Positions 25,846-35,056 are shown, numbered from the stretch's first letter. The stretch is 45,565 nt of DNA from CAZCQP01 sp964500895 (GCA_964500895.1 CAZCQP010000018.1:1-45565); one strand, 5' to 3'. The notes: generated from the letters alone by a model not told the origin. Numbers and translations are program-made.

Positions 25846-27300
25846 ATGGGACAAAGCAATTTAACATTATTAACCGATTTATACCAGCTGACCATGATAC
25901 AAGGCTATTATACTTTGGGCTTTAAAAACCGAACCGTGGTCTTCGACTTGTTCTACAGGCGCAACCCATCCGGCAACGGCTTTGCCATTGCGGCAGGGCT
26001 GGAGCAGGTGATAGACTACATTAAGCATTTGCAATTTACAGATGAAGATGTGGCTTATTTAAAGGAAAAAGGATGCTTTAGGGAAGACTTTTTATCCTAT
26101 TTAAAAGACTTTCGTTTTACCGGGGATATTTGGGCTGTTCCAGAAGGGACGGTTGTTTTTCCCCACGAACCGTTAATTCGGGTAACCGCACCCATCATGG
26201 AAGGGCAATTCATTGAAACGGCTTTGCTCAACATTGTGAACCACCAAAGCTTGATTGCAACCAAAGCTGCCCGGGTTGTTTATGCTGCCCAAGGGGATGC
26301 GGTGTTGGAGTTTGGGTTGCGGCGGGCACAGGGGCCGGACGCTGGAGTGTTTGGGGCCAGAGCGGCTGTTATTGGGGGTTGTGAATCCACCAGCAATGTG
26401 CTGTGTGGGCAGTTGTTCGGCACGCCCATCCGGGGAACCCATGCCCACAGCTGGATTATGAGCTTTTCAGACGAACTCACTGCCTTTCAGGCATATGCCA
26501 AGCTGTACCCCCAGTCTTGCACACTGTTGGTAGACACCTATGACACCATTAAATCTGGGGTGCCCAATGCCATTAAAGTGTTTCAAGACATGCGCAAGGA
26601 TGGCATTCCTCTTAATAATTACGGCATTCGCTTAGACAGCGGGGACTTCGCATACCTTTCCAAAACAGCACGAAAAATGCTGGATGACGCCGGTTTTACC
26701 GATGCCATGATTAGTGCTTCCAGTGATTTGGACGAGCATATCATTCGGGATTTAAAACTGCAAGGGGCTAAAATTTCGGTATGGGGTGTGGGCACACGGC
26801 TCATTACCTCCCAGGACTGCCCGGCCTTTGGCGGGGTATATAAACTAGCGGCGGAAACCAATGAAAAAGGTGAAATGGTCTCCAAAATTAAGCTTTCAGA
26901 AAACCCAGAGAAAGTCACCAACCCGGGTGTGAAAAAAATTATGCGCCTGTACGATAAAGCAACCGGCAAAATGAAAGCAGACTTATTAATGCTGGACGAT
27001 GAAACTTTGGATACCACCCAAGATTTAACCCTTTTTGACCCCTTTGCCGTATGGAAAAAGATGGTGCTTAAAGGGGGCACTTATTCGGTGCGTGCTTTGA
27101 TGGTGCCTGTGTTTATTCAAGGGGAATGTGTGTACGAAAGCCCGGCCGTAACAGATATTCGGGCATATTGCGAGCGGGAACAAAATACACTGTGGGAAGA
27201 ACACCGGCGGCTGGTGAACCCGCACATCATGCCGGTGGATTTGTCCAACAAGCTGTGGGGCTTGAAACAGCGCATGATTGAAGAAATTCGGGGGCAATAA
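25846..27300 (+). CDS. pncB: Nicotinate phosphoribosyltransferase
   Basis: A 484-residue enzyme making nicotinate mononucleotide from nicotinate and PRPP, the NAD salvage entry point. Family motifs: DLYQLTMIQGYY, FDLFYRRNPSGNGFAIAAG, EFGLRRAQGPDAG, GTHAHSWIM and RLDSGDFAYLSK. Length is usual for the bacterial form. TTGGAGG precedes the ATG. It appears monocistronic and converges on an MFS gene. Confidence 0.94.
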   Translation: MGQSNLTLLTDLYQLTMIQGYYTLGFKNRTVVFDLFYRRNPSGNGFAIAAGLEQVIDYIKHLQFTDEDVAYLKEKGCFREDFLSYLKDFRFTGDIWAVPEGTVVFPHEPLIRVTAPIMEGQFIETALLNIVNHQSLIATKAARVVYAAQGDAVLEFGLRRAQGPDAGVFGARAAVIGGCESTSNVLCGQLFGTPIRGTHAHSWIMSFSDELTAFQAYAKLYPQSCTLLVDTYDTIKSGVPNAIKVFQDMRKDGIPLNNYGIRLDSGDFAYLSKTARKMLDDAGFTDAMISASSDLDEHIIRDLKLQGAKISVWGVGTRLITSQDCPAFGGVYKLAAETNEKGEMVSKIKLSENPEKVTNPGVKKIMRLYDKATGKMKADLLMLDDETLDTTQDLTLFDPFAVWKKMVLKGGTYSVRALMVPVFIQGECVYESPAVTDIRAYCEREQNTLWEEHRRLVNPHIMPVDLSNKLWGLKQRMIEEIRGQ

Positions 27301-27324
27301 GGCATAGGCGCACTGGCCTATGCC
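27301..27324. terminator. Hairpin between convergent pncB and MFS genes
   Basis: GGCATAGG and CCTATGCC form a perfect 8-bp stem with an 8-nt loop directly after the pncB stop; the MFS stop codon lies inside it. T-tracts are weak on both strands. Confidence 0.55.
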
Positions 27325-28586
27325 TCATGGGCTTTTGAAAGGGCATGGCTATTGGCCACAATAATCAGTGCAATAAGGAAAAACACCATGTTCATGGCAA
27401 AAGGCAGCCGGCGGTTTATTTCCGAAAGCCGCCCGGCGATGATGCCAAAAGGTGCCGAAACACTTAACATCACCACGGCAATAACACCAAATATTTTGGC
27501 ACGCTGGGACGGTTCGATGAACAACGCCGCAATGGTGTCATTCCCCGGCACCACAATGGCGAAGGCTAACGCTTCACACACAATATAGGCTATAATCATT
27601 GGTATGCTTGCCGTTCTGGACAGTATTAAAACAACCTGGCTAGCCATGTACAACACAAGGCCGGCCATAAAAGGCACCTTAATGGCAAATCGGTATAGTA
27701 AGTGTTGGATGCCAAGCATAAAGGAAAGCATAACCACTGCCCGCAACATGGGAAAGTAGGCCAGGTATTCATCTGGAAAGCCTAACGTTCTGGTGGCGTA
27801 TAGGCCAAAAAAGTTGTTAATGACGGCATTGGATACGGTCACCGTTACCATTAACCACAGGCTCATGAGCATAGGCCGCGAGGATAAAATGGTTTTAAAC
27901 ACCGATTTGTACCCTGCCAACGTGTGTAACAAAGACTCGTTTTTAGATTCTTGTATCCGTATAAGGCCTAGTTCTGTCTCCTTACAGAAACGGAGCAGAA
28001 TGCAGATTCTGGTGGTTATCAATACACAGGCTGTACCGTACAAAATGCGGGCTGCGGGCACAATGGTCAGTTGTTTCACCATAAGCCCAGCAAAAGGTGC
28101 GAAAAAAACCGCAAACTGGCCAGACATGTAAATGAGGCTAAATACGTGGGGAACCGTTCTTTTATCTGTGCTTTCTGCAATAAGGCAACTCCAAGATGTA
28201 TAGGCAATGTACATGGTACTGTTCAGCACGGCGGCAACAACAAACCACCAGAAATTTTGGGCTAGCATCCAAGCAAAACATGCGCTAGACCAACAAATCA
28301 AGTCCACAAAACAGGTGGTGCGCTTCCGGCCCAGGCGGTCTGTGATGATGCCCCCGAACAGTGCCGCAAAAATAGATGAAAACATCCATATAGATGCAAC
28401 CATGCCAATTTTAGTGTCGGACAGCCCCAAACTATACATATATAAGGTGGCAAATGGCGTGTACAATGTTTTGGGAATGCTGATGAGCGGTTCTGCCCGC
28501 ACCAAATACTTTGGGTTGCCACGAAGCCGAATGGCGTTTTGCAATAGTGGATGGGTCAAAAGTTTGCCCAGTAACACATTTTTCAC
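27318..28586 (-). CDS. Major facilitator superfamily transporter
   Basis: A 422-residue polytopic protein with about 12 predicted membrane helices. The loop 2-3 signature GGIITDRLGRKR identifies MFS. The substrate is unknown; drug or metabolite efflux is possible. A GTG start (28586) is supported by GGAGG seven bases upstream; the next methionines lie inside the first helix region. It is divergent from the rhomboid gene and convergent with pncB. Confidence 0.85.
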   Translation of the reverse strand: MKNVLLGKLLTHPLLQNAIRLRGNPKYLVRAEPLISIPKTLYTPFATLYMYSLGLSDTKIGMVASIWMFSSIFAALFGGIITDRLGRKRTTCFVDLICWSSACFAWMLAQNFWWFVVAAVLNSTMYIAYTSWSCLIAESTDKRTVPHVFSLIYMSGQFAVFFAPFAGLMVKQLTIVPAARILYGTACVLITTRICILLRFCKETELGLIRIQESKNESLLHTLAGYKSVFKTILSSRPMLMSLWLMVTVTVSNAVINNFFGLYATRTLGFPDEYLAYFPMLRAVVMLSFMLGIQHLLYRFAIKVPFMAGLVLYMASQVVLILSRTASIPMIIAYIVCEALAFAIVVPGNDTIAALFIEPSQRAKIFGVIAVVMLSVSAPFGIIAGRLSEINRRLPFAMNMVFFLIALIIVANSHALSKAHEA

Positions 28587-28616
28587 AGATAAACCTCCAA
28601 GTGTAAGTGAACTGTA

Positions 28617-28649
28617 TTGTATTGTACCAGATGGATGGTTTTTAATAAA
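28617..28649. promoter_or_regulatory. Weak divergent promoters between MFS and rhomboid genes
   Basis: Plus strand: TTGTAT (28617-28622), 18 nt, TTTAAT (28641-28646). Minus strand: TTTATT (28649-28644), 17 nt, TACAAT (28626-28621). All -35 boxes are poor, so both are tentative. Confidence 0.3.
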
Positions 28650-28660
28650 GGGGTATTTTT

Positions 28661-29764
28661 ATGCTAACGCTGATAGAAAGTTTCAGCAGAAGAGCTATTC
28701 AGGAAGGGTTTGTGCTCCAAGATCATTCCAGCCAACAACACCATGACGGAACCGCAGCTACTTTCAGTAAATTTTTAGGCAATGATTTATGCATTGTCCG
28801 GCTGTACGACGGTGACCGTTTAAATGCTGCCGATTTTTTGCAGGCTGAAGCCTTATGGAATGGGGATATTTTCCAACACATGGAAGCCCACGGCTTACGC
28901 AATGTTATTTTAACGCATATCTTCTTGCACCACAGCCAACAGGCGCAGTTTCAGCCAGTTGTGGACGGGGGCGAGGAGTATTTAAACCAGCCCGTTTACA
29001 ACATTTATTGGAGTGTAGATTTGGACCAGCCCGAAGGGTTGGCCGTAAACCCAAACCAGCCCAACGGCATTGGCCGGGTGATGGACATTTTGAAAGACAG
29101 TCTGCGGGAATACCATCATGAAATGCCCACAGAAGGGCAGGGGCGTTTGCTGAACGATGCCCGCTATGCACCACGGGCAAAACGGCCTGTTTTAACCTAC
29201 GGGCTCATGGCTTTGAACGGGGTTATGTTTATTGCCACCTTTTTGCTGGGTGGCTTAGACAATGACACTTTATTGCGGCTGGGGGCGCTGGAGCCTGTGC
29301 GGGTGTTCCAATATGGGGAATATTACCGACTCTTTACGGTGATGTTGCTCCACGGCGGTATTGCTCATTTCGCCAGCAACTGCCTGGGGCTTTACATCTT
29401 TGGAACCCGGGTAGAACGGTATTACGGCCATGGTGTTTTTCTGGCTATTTATGTTTTCTCTGGGTTTATGGGTAGCCTGGCAAGCCTAATGTCTTTGACT
29501 GGGTTTGCGGTAGGGGCTTCCGGGGCCATTTATGGCTTAATCGGAGCTGCGGCGGCCAGAACGTTGGTCACCCGCCGGGCCTTGGATGGTTTGCCCTTGT
29601 ATTTCTTTTTCCTATACGGTATTTTCAGTTTGCCCATAGGCTTTTTAATACCCAATATAGACAATGGTGCCCACATTGGTGGGTTCCTTGCCGGTGGGCT
29701 ACTGGGCTATATATGGACCATTTTAACACCAGTGCCTCGGAAGGAGGTGGCCTTGGATGAATAA
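28661..29764 (+). CDS. Rhomboid family intramembrane serine protease
   Basis: A 367-residue protein. Residues 1-175 form a soluble cytoplasmic region resembling in placement the N-terminal domain of Bacillus GluP/YqgP; residues 180-357 carry about six helices with the rhomboid signature HGGIAHFASN, catalytic Ser287 in GASG and His338 in NGAHIGG. It cleaves membrane proteins; the substrate is unknown. Unlike GluP it has no C-terminal TPR tail. Its last codons overlap the next gene by 8 bp, so it is coupled to a uracil-DNA-glycosylase-like gene. Confidence 0.9.
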   Translation: MLTLIESFSRRAIQEGFVLQDHSSQQHHDGTAATFSKFLGNDLCIVRLYDGDRLNAADFLQAEALWNGDIFQHMEAHGLRNVILTHIFLHHSQQAQFQPVVDGGEEYLNQPVYNIYWSVDLDQPEGLAVNPNQPNGIGRVMDILKDSLREYHHEMPTEGQGRLLNDARYAPRAKRPVLTYGLMALNGVMFIATFLLGGLDNDTLLRLGALEPVRVFQYGEYYRLFTVMLLHGGIAHFASNCLGLYIFGTRVERYYGHGVFLAIYVFSGFMGSLASLMSLTGFAVGASGAIYGLIGAAAARTLVTRRALDGLPLYFFFLYGIFSLPIGFLIPNIDNGAHIGGFLAGGLLGYIWTILTPVPRKEVALDE

Positions 29765-30347
29765 GCCTAAGTTAGAAGCGTTAAATCAGAAGCTTTTGCT
29801 GGTAACACAAAACCACCCCGTTTATGAAGGCCGCAGGGTGATTGTTGGGGTAGGCAACATTCCTGCACCCCTAGTGCTGGTGGGGGAAGCCCCAGGCAGC
29901 CAGGAAGAACAGCAAGGCAAGCCCTTTGTTGGCCAAGCCGGGCAAAACTTAACCCGTTTTTTGGAAGGGGCCGGGCTAAGCCGTGAAAAGCTATACATTA
30001 CCAACCTGGTGAAAGTGCGCACGGTTAAAACAAGCCCTAAGACCCAAAAGCTGATTAACCGCACCCCTGACAAAGACGATGTGGCATTTTTTACCCCGTT
30101 TTTGCTAGAGGAATTGCAGTTGATTCAGCCGCAAACGGTGGTGACCCTGGGCAATGTGCCGTTGCGTGGGGTGATGGGGGACAATAAGCTGACCATTGGG
30201 GATGTGCATGGCCAAACGCTGGCACATCCGTTGGGATTTGAAGTATTTCCCTTGTATCATCCGGCATCTGTCATTTACAACCGACAGTTGGCGGCCACCT
30301 ACGAACAAGATTTACAGCTGCTTTGTACTAAAATCGGCAATATTTGA
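29757..30347 (+). CDS. Uracil-DNA glycosylase superfamily protein without iron-sulfur cysteines
   Basis: A 196-residue protein. Motif 1 GEAPGSQEE (43-51), the GKPFVGQAG block, ITNLVKVR and motif 2 LYHPASVIYN (His168) place it with type-4/5-like uracil-DNA glycosylases, which remove uracil from DNA. Type-4 enzymes usually hold a 4Fe-4S cluster with four cysteines; here only one Cys exists, near the C-terminus, so the cluster must be absent. Site AAGGAGGTGG lies inside the end of the rhomboid gene. Confidence 0.85.
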   Translation: MNKPKLEALNQKLLLVTQNHPVYEGRRVIVGVGNIPAPLVLVGEAPGSQEEQQGKPFVGQAGQNLTRFLEGAGLSREKLYITNLVKVRTVKTSPKTQKLINRTPDKDDVAFFTPFLLEELQLIQPQTVVTLGNVPLRGVMGDNKLTIGDVHGQTLAHPLGFEVFPLYHPASVIYNRQLAATYEQDLQLLCTKIGNI

Positions 30348-30354
30348 ACTTAGG

Positions 30355-30396
30355 AAAGCCCCCCAAACCGTTTGGAACACTGGTTTGGGGGGCTTT
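30355..30396. terminator. Terminator between convergent transcripts
   Basis: Perfect 15-bp stem, AAAGCCCCCCAAACC with GGTTTGGGGGGCTTT, 12-nt loop. The plus side is followed by T-rich GGTTTTGTTT; the minus side ends in TTTCC, so it works best for the glycosylase transcript and may also end the tyrS operon. Confidence 0.85.
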
Positions 30397-30404
30397 GGTT
30401 TTGT

Positions 30405-31631
30405 TTACCCTAAAATAACCCGGTGGAAAGTTTTTTTGCCTTTTTGCAGCAAGAGTACGCCGCCGTCAAACTGGGCAGGGGTGACCATGAAATTTATATC
30501 TTCCACTTTTTCCCCGTTAACTTTTACACCGCCCTGGGCAATGTTGCGGCGTCCTTCACTTTTAGATGGCATTAGTTTTATGTGCTCCAACAGGTTCACC
30601 AAAGGCATGTCCAGCATATCCCCGGTGATGGTGGTGGTGGGGATGGAGCCTTCTTCAGCGCCGCCTTCAAAAAGGGCTCTGGCAGCTTGCTGGGCTTTAA
30701 TGGCCTCGGCTTCACCGTGAACAATTTTAGTGGTCTCAAAAGCCAAAACTTCTTTGGCTTTGTTAATAGCACTTCCGGTTAAAGCTTTTAAGTCGTTCAC
30801 ATCGTCCATGGGCAGATAAGTGAGCAGGCTTAGGCACATGCCAACGTCTGCATCCCCCACGTTTCGGAAATACTGATAAAACTCGTAAGGAGACGTTTTT
30901 TGGGAATCAATCCACAAAGCGCCTTTTTGAGTTTTGCCCATTTTTTGGCCTTCACTGGTTTGCAGCAGGGTAAAGGTCATGCCATAAGCTGCTGCATTTT
31001 CCACCCGGCGAATGAGCTCTACGCCGCCAAGAATGTTGGACCACTGGTCGTTGCCGCCCAGCTGCATTTTACAGTTATACCGGCGGTACAATTCTAAAAA
31101 GTCATAAGACTGCATGAGCATATAGTTAAACTCAAAGAAAGACAATCCTTTTTCAAAACGGGTGCGGTAGCAGTCCGCTGTTAACATACGGTTAACGGAA
31201 AAATGCACGCCATATTCCCGAATAAAAGGCACATATTTTAACTCCAGCAGCCAGTCGGCATTGTTGGCCATAATGGCAGCATCGTTGTCAAAATCTATAA
31301 ACCGCTGAAACTGTTTTTTAAAGCAAGAAACATTATGTTCAATTTCCTCTTTGGTCATGATGCGGCGCATTTCCGTTTTGTCTGTCGGGTCGCCCACCAT
31401 GCCTGTGCCCCCGCCCATCAGTACAATGGGACGATGACCTGCCCGTTGCATGTGGCTCATGGCCATAACGGTGAGGAAATGGCCTATAGTTAAGCTGTTT
31501 GCGGTGGGGTCAAAGCCAATGTAAAAGGACACCCGTTCAGAACCCAATAAATGGCGTACTTCCTCTAAATGGGTGGCTTGTTGAATAAACCCTCTTTCGT
31601 TTAATGTATCAAACACATTCACATTACTCAA
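30405..31631 (-). CDS. tyrS: Tyrosyl-tRNA synthetase
   Basis: A 408-residue class I synthetase charging tRNA-Tyr. The catalytic core has GFDPTANSLTIGHF and the KMSKS-like QKMGKTQKGALW; the C-terminus is an S4 RNA-binding domain. In the usual HIGH tetrad the first His is replaced by Thr48 (TIGH). The TTG start overlaps the DUF1003 stop as TTGA and follows GGAGG with 7-nt spacing. No T-box is present; the gene seems to be read from the aryl-metabolism operon upstream. Confidence 0.95.
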   Translation of the reverse strand: MSNVNVFDTLNERGFIQQATHLEEVRHLLGSERVSFYIGFDPTANSLTIGHFLTVMAMSHMQRAGHRPIVLMGGGTGMVGDPTDKTEMRRIMTKEEIEHNVSCFKKQFQRFIDFDNDAAIMANNADWLLELKYVPFIREYGVHFSVNRMLTADCYRTRFEKGLSFFEFNYMLMQSYDFLELYRRYNCKMQLGGNDQWSNILGGVELIRRVENAAAYGMTFTLLQTSEGQKMGKTQKGALWIDSQKTSPYEFYQYFRNVGDADVGMCLSLLTYLPMDDVNDLKALTGSAINKAKEVLAFETTKIVHGEAEAIKAQQAARALFEGGAEEGSIPTTTITGDMLDMPLVNLLEHIKLMPSKSEGRRNIAQGGVKVNGEKVEDINFMVTPAQFDGGVLLLQKGKKTFHRVILG

Positions 31632-32122
31632 TGAAAATCCTCCTTGTTCTGCTGCTGTTGTTGCTGTGTTAGTATAGATTGTATATGATCCAGTTTATAG
31701 TGCAAGTCCTGGATAATAATTTCCGTTTTTAAGTTGACCCGGTAATCGTTTTCTGCCCGCCGCCTGTCCTTTTCCTCCTGCCGGTTTTGGCTCATCATAA
31801 TAAGAGGGGCTTGAATGGCTGCCACGCAGGAAAGCACCAGATTCAACAGAATAAACGGGAAGGGGTCGAAGGCTTTAACAAGAAAATACATGTTAAGTAC
31901 AATCCAGCTTAACAGGATAACTGAAAAGCCGATGATAAAAGCCCAACTGCCCGCAAATTTGGCCAGCTTGTCTGCGGCACGCTGGCCAAAGGTATCCCTT
32001 TCTTCCGCATTGGAAGACAATTGCTCGGACAATACCCGGTGAATAATTTCTTCGTTAGATAAATCTGCTTCCACATTTTCCAGTATGGTTTGAATGATGT
32101 CGTACTTGGTTAGTTTTTCCAT
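31628..32122 (-). CDS. DUF1003 membrane protein
   Basis: A 164-residue protein with two adjacent membrane helices (about 60-82 and 90-112) around WAFIIGFSVILLSWIVLN, then a charged helix and a run of six Gln near the C-terminus. The pattern matches DUF1003, of unknown function. The ORF could extend 49 codons upstream into the neighbouring gene, but AAGGAAAGAG precedes the ATG at 32122 and the extra residues look non-coding. It sits between the acetyltransferase and tyrS. Confidence 0.85.
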   Translation of the reverse strand: MEKLTKYDIIQTILENVEADLSNEEIIHRVLSEQLSSNAEERDTFGQRAADKLAKFAGSWAFIIGFSVILLSWIVLNMYFLVKAFDPFPFILLNLVLSCVAAIQAPLIMMSQNRQEEKDRRRAENDYRVNLKTEIIIQDLHYKLDHIQSILTQQQQQQNKEDFH

Positions 32123-32136
32123 AGGCCACTCTTTCC

Positions 32137-32661
32137 TTAGCAGTTGATATGGTAAACCACTGTCAGCCGCTTGTTGCCATGCATGTCTGCATCGGGGTGG
32201 GTGTCCACATGAACGCCACCCAGTGCAGTTGCCAGCGCTCTGCTGGCGGTGTTGTGTTCGTGGCAACAATAAACAAGCCGCTCAAAGGGCAAACGGGCCG
32301 CCCAATGGGCGATGAGGGCAGACAGTGCCTCCTTCCCATAGCCTTGACGTTGCGCGCCTATTTTAAACCAAACACCCAAAGAAGGGGAGCCGGTGCGCAC
32401 CCCATGAATGCCCACCAGCCCCAGGTAAACGTCTTCATCCAAAGGGGTAACCGCATATAAAAAGTCTGTGCCTGCCTGGCTTTGCGCCATAAACAACGCC
32501 GCCACCTGCTGGGCTTCTTCCAAGCTTCTGGCAGGCTTTGGTAACATTAGAGCTGCAACTGCATCGGTAAAATACTGAAACAAGTTGGCTCCATCCCGGG
32601 CATCCACCGGCCGAAGGGTAAGACGCCTGGTTGTTATCGGTTCATGGGCAAGTTTTTCCAT
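32137..32661 (-). CDS. GNAT family N-acetyltransferase (RimJ-like)
   Basis: A 174-residue acetyltransferase. It begins like RimJ/RimL-type enzymes (TRRLTLRPVDARD) and has the acetyl-CoA loop QRQGYGKEAL, followed by EHNTASRALATALGG. The target is unknown. The ATG at 32661 is chosen over 32676 because GGAGG lies 8 nt upstream. It is 24 bp after the ACT gene and 14 bp before the DUF1003 gene. Confidence 0.88.
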   Translation of the reverse strand: MEKLAHEPITTRRLTLRPVDARDGANLFQYFTDAVAALMLPKPARSLEEAQQVAALFMAQSQAGTDFLYAVTPLDEDVYLGLVGIHGVRTGSPSLGVWFKIGAQRQGYGKEALSALIAHWAARLPFERLVYCCHEHNTASRALATALGGVHVDTHPDADMHGNKRLTVVYHINC

Positions 32662-32685
32662 GGCACGTTCCTCCATATTCGGACA

Positions 32686-33108
32686 TTATAAAGCGATTTC
32701 CTCCATCATGTCAATGCCTTTTTCCCGTAAAATAGCTGCTGCCTTCTGGTTGTCCTCCACCCGAATGATAACGCAAGCCGCATCCTCTTTGTGGGTGAGG
32801 AAGGCGTAGGCGTATTCCACCTCGATGCCGCTGTCGCTTAACAGGCGCAAAACAGTCACCAATGCCCCTGGTTCATCGGAAAGTTTAATAGCAGTGACCT
32901 GGGTGATAGACACGGTGAGCCCTTCCCCATGGAGCACTGTTTCCGCTTTTTCAGGGTCGTCCACAATCAAGCGCAAAATGCCGTAATCTTTTGCATCTGC
33001 CAGGGAAAGTGCCCGCAAGTTCACGTTTGCGTTGGACAAAAACGCCAACACATCAGTGAGCCGCCCCGGCTTGTTTTCAATAAAGATGGAAATTTGCTTA
33101 ATCAGCAT
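32686..33108 (-). CDS. Tandem ACT-domain protein
   Basis: A 140-residue protein made of two ACT domains: the first begins IKQISIFIENKPGRLTDVL, the second has KLSDEPGALVTVLRLL. Such proteins frequently accompany phenylacetate-CoA ligase and indolepyruvate oxidoreductase genes, as here, and probably sense an aromatic amino acid or related metabolite. No DNA-binding or catalytic domain is attached, so how a signal is passed on is unclear. AGAAAGGA precedes the ATG; paaK ends 24 bp upstream. Confidence 0.88.
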   Translation of the reverse strand: MLIKQISIFIENKPGRLTDVLAFLSNANVNLRALSLADAKDYGILRLIVDDPEKAETVLHGEGLTVSITQVTAIKLSDEPGALVTVLRLLSDSGIEVEYAYAFLTHKEDAACVIIRVEDNQKAAAILREKGIDMMEEIAL

Positions 33109-33132
33109 AGGTCGTCATCCTTTCTAATTCCA

Positions 33133-34461
33133 TTAATCCACCAGTTTACGGTTGTCTTGCACACGCTGGGCTTTGCCTTCGCTGCGCTGTATGGTGCGGG
33201 GTTCCACCAGCCGCACTTTTGCATAAATGCCCAGCACACTTTCCACTTCCTTGCGGATGCGCTCTTCCAGCTTGGCAATTTGGCGCACTTCGTCGGAGAA
33301 AAAGGCATCGGTCATTTCTACCAAAATTTCCAGTGTATCTAAATTGTCTACCCGGTCTACCACCAGCATATAGTGGGGGGCCGTTTCGCCAATGCTTAAG
33401 AGCACACTTTCCACCTGAGACGGGAAGACGTTAACCCCACGAATGATGAGCATGTCGTCTGTGCGGCCTCTAGGCTTGGACATGCGCACCAACGTCCGGC
33501 CACAGGCGCAGGGTTCGTGGGTGAGGGTAGCAATGTCCCGGGTTCTGTAGCGGATAAGGGGCAGCGCTTGCTTGGTGATGCAGGTGAACACCAGTTCGCC
33601 GGGGGTACCGTCAGGAAGCACCTCTCCTGTATCTGGGTCAATGATTTCTGGAATAAAGTGGTCTTCATTCACGTGGAGGCCATTTTGGCAATGGCACTCA
33701 AAGGAAACCCCAGGGCCAATGATTTCAGACAGGCCGTATATGTCAAAAGCTTTAATTTTAAGCCTTGCTTCAATTTCTTGGCGCATGTTTTCCGTCCATG
33801 CTTCCGCCCCAAAAATGCCGGAACACAATTGCAGTTCATCGGGTGAAATGCCGGTTTCTTCCAGCACTTCCGCCAAATACAAGGCGTAGGAGGGGGTTGC
33901 GCACAGCAAAGTAGAGCCAAAGTCTTTCATAATTTGAATTTGGCGTTTGGTGTTGCCCACGGATACGGGCACAGTAGCGGCACCAATATACTCGGAACCA
34001 TAATGGGCGCCTAAACCACCTGTAAAAAGGCCGTAACCATACGCCACATGCACCACACTGTCTTTGGAACCGCCAGCGGCCACAAAGGCGCGGGCCATCA
34101 CTTCTTGCCAAACAACAATGTCTTCTGCGGTATACCCCACCACCGTTTGCTTGCCTGTAGTGCCGCTAGAAGCATGGATGCGCACCACATCTTCCAAGGG
34201 GGCTGCAAACATACCGTATGGGTAACCGTCCCGCAAATCTTGCTTCAGGGTGAAGGGCAGCTTATGTAAGTCTTCCACAGACTGTATGTGTTCAGGTTTT
34301 AAGCCGATTTCGTCCATTTTGGCTCTGTAGGCGGGCACATTGTTGTACATCCGCTGCACTGTGTCTGCAAGCCGTTGGGATTGCAGCGCTTTTAATACGC
34401 CTGCTTCCATTGTTTCAACCTCTGCATTCCAAACCTTTTCGCAATTGAATGCTTTCACCAT
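33133..34461 (-). CDS. paaK: Phenylacetate-CoA ligase
   Basis: A 442-residue AMP-forming aryl-CoA ligase of the PaaK family. P-loop SSGTTGK (98-104), adenylate motif DIYGLSEIIGPG, RYRTRDIA hinge and the C-terminal catalytic Lys region GKAQRVQDNR are present. It converts phenylacetate or indole/hydroxyphenylacetate to the CoA ester. Next to iorAB it either activates imported aryl acids or handles aryl-CoA made from aryl-pyruvates. Its ATG overlaps the iorB stop by 7 bp and follows GGAGGAGAGG. Confidence 0.92.
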   Translation of the reverse strand: MVKAFNCEKVWNAEVETMEAGVLKALQSQRLADTVQRMYNNVPAYRAKMDEIGLKPEHIQSVEDLHKLPFTLKQDLRDGYPYGMFAAPLEDVVRIHASSGTTGKQTVVGYTAEDIVVWQEVMARAFVAAGGSKDSVVHVAYGYGLFTGGLGAHYGSEYIGAATVPVSVGNTKRQIQIMKDFGSTLLCATPSYALYLAEVLEETGISPDELQLCSGIFGAEAWTENMRQEIEARLKIKAFDIYGLSEIIGPGVSFECHCQNGLHVNEDHFIPEIIDPDTGEVLPDGTPGELVFTCITKQALPLIRYRTRDIATLTHEPCACGRTLVRMSKPRGRTDDMLIIRGVNVFPSQVESVLLSIGETAPHYMLVVDRVDNLDTLEILVEMTDAFFSDEVRQIAKLEERIRKEVESVLGIYAKVRLVEPRTIQRSEGKAQRVQDNRKLVD

Positions 34462-35033
34462 TTTTCCTCTCCTCCAGTTTTAAATGCGGCTAAATTCAAG
34501 TCTATCATTTTTGGGGGTACATGTTCCCGGATGGCGGCTTCCCATTCTTGGGCGGTGTTTTGGAAGAAACGAGAGGCCACACCCAAAAGCACCAGATTGG
34601 TGGCTTTGGCGTTGCCGCAAGCTTTGGCCGGGGTTAAAGCGTCCAGCGCCACCAGCTTTTTGCAAGATGCCGACAGCATACCCACAATGTTTTCCGGGTA
34701 CTTGGCTGCGCCTGTAAGCACGGTTAAAGGGGGAATTTGCTGGGTGTTTACCACCATGGCACCATCCGGCTTTAAATAATGTTTCCAACGCAAAGCTTCT
34801 AGCGCTTCAAAAGCGATAATGACGTCTGCTTCCCCAACAGAAACCATGGGGGAGGCCACTTTTTCACCGCTACGAACATACGTAACCACACTGCCGCCCC
34901 GTTGGGCCATGCCGTGCACTTCACTGATTTTTACGTCTGCCCCTGCTTTCAAAAACAGGGTGCCCAGAATGCGTGCGGCCAGCAAAGAGCCTTGCCCGCC
35001 TACGCCAACAATTAAAACGTTTATGTTATTCAA
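34455..35033 (-). CDS. iorB: Indolepyruvate ferredoxin oxidoreductase, beta subunit
   Basis: A 192-residue gamma-domain-type subunit of 2-oxoacid:ferredoxin oxidoreductases, with GVGGQGSLLAARILG and SEVHGMAQRGGSV. With IorA it oxidises aryl-pyruvates to aryl-acetyl-CoA and reduces ferredoxin. A TTG start is supported by AGGAGG seven bases upstream. It lies 23 bp after iorA. Confidence 0.94.
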   Translation of the reverse strand: MNNINVLIVGVGGQGSLLAARILGTLFLKAGADVKISEVHGMAQRGGSVVTYVRSGEKVASPMVSVGEADVIIAFEALEALRWKHYLKPDGAMVVNTQQIPPLTVLTGAAKYPENIVGMLSASCKKLVALDALTPAKACGNAKATNLVLLGVASRFFQNTAQEWEAAIREHVPPKMIDLNLAAFKTGGEEKW

Positions 35034-35056
35034 AGGGATTCCTCCTGTTTATGTTT

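Noticed and set aside
32123..32269. 49-codon upstream extension of the DUF1003 gene
   Set aside because: It overlaps the acetyltransferase gene and lacks a ribosome binding site, whereas AAGGAAAGAG precedes the ATG at 32122.
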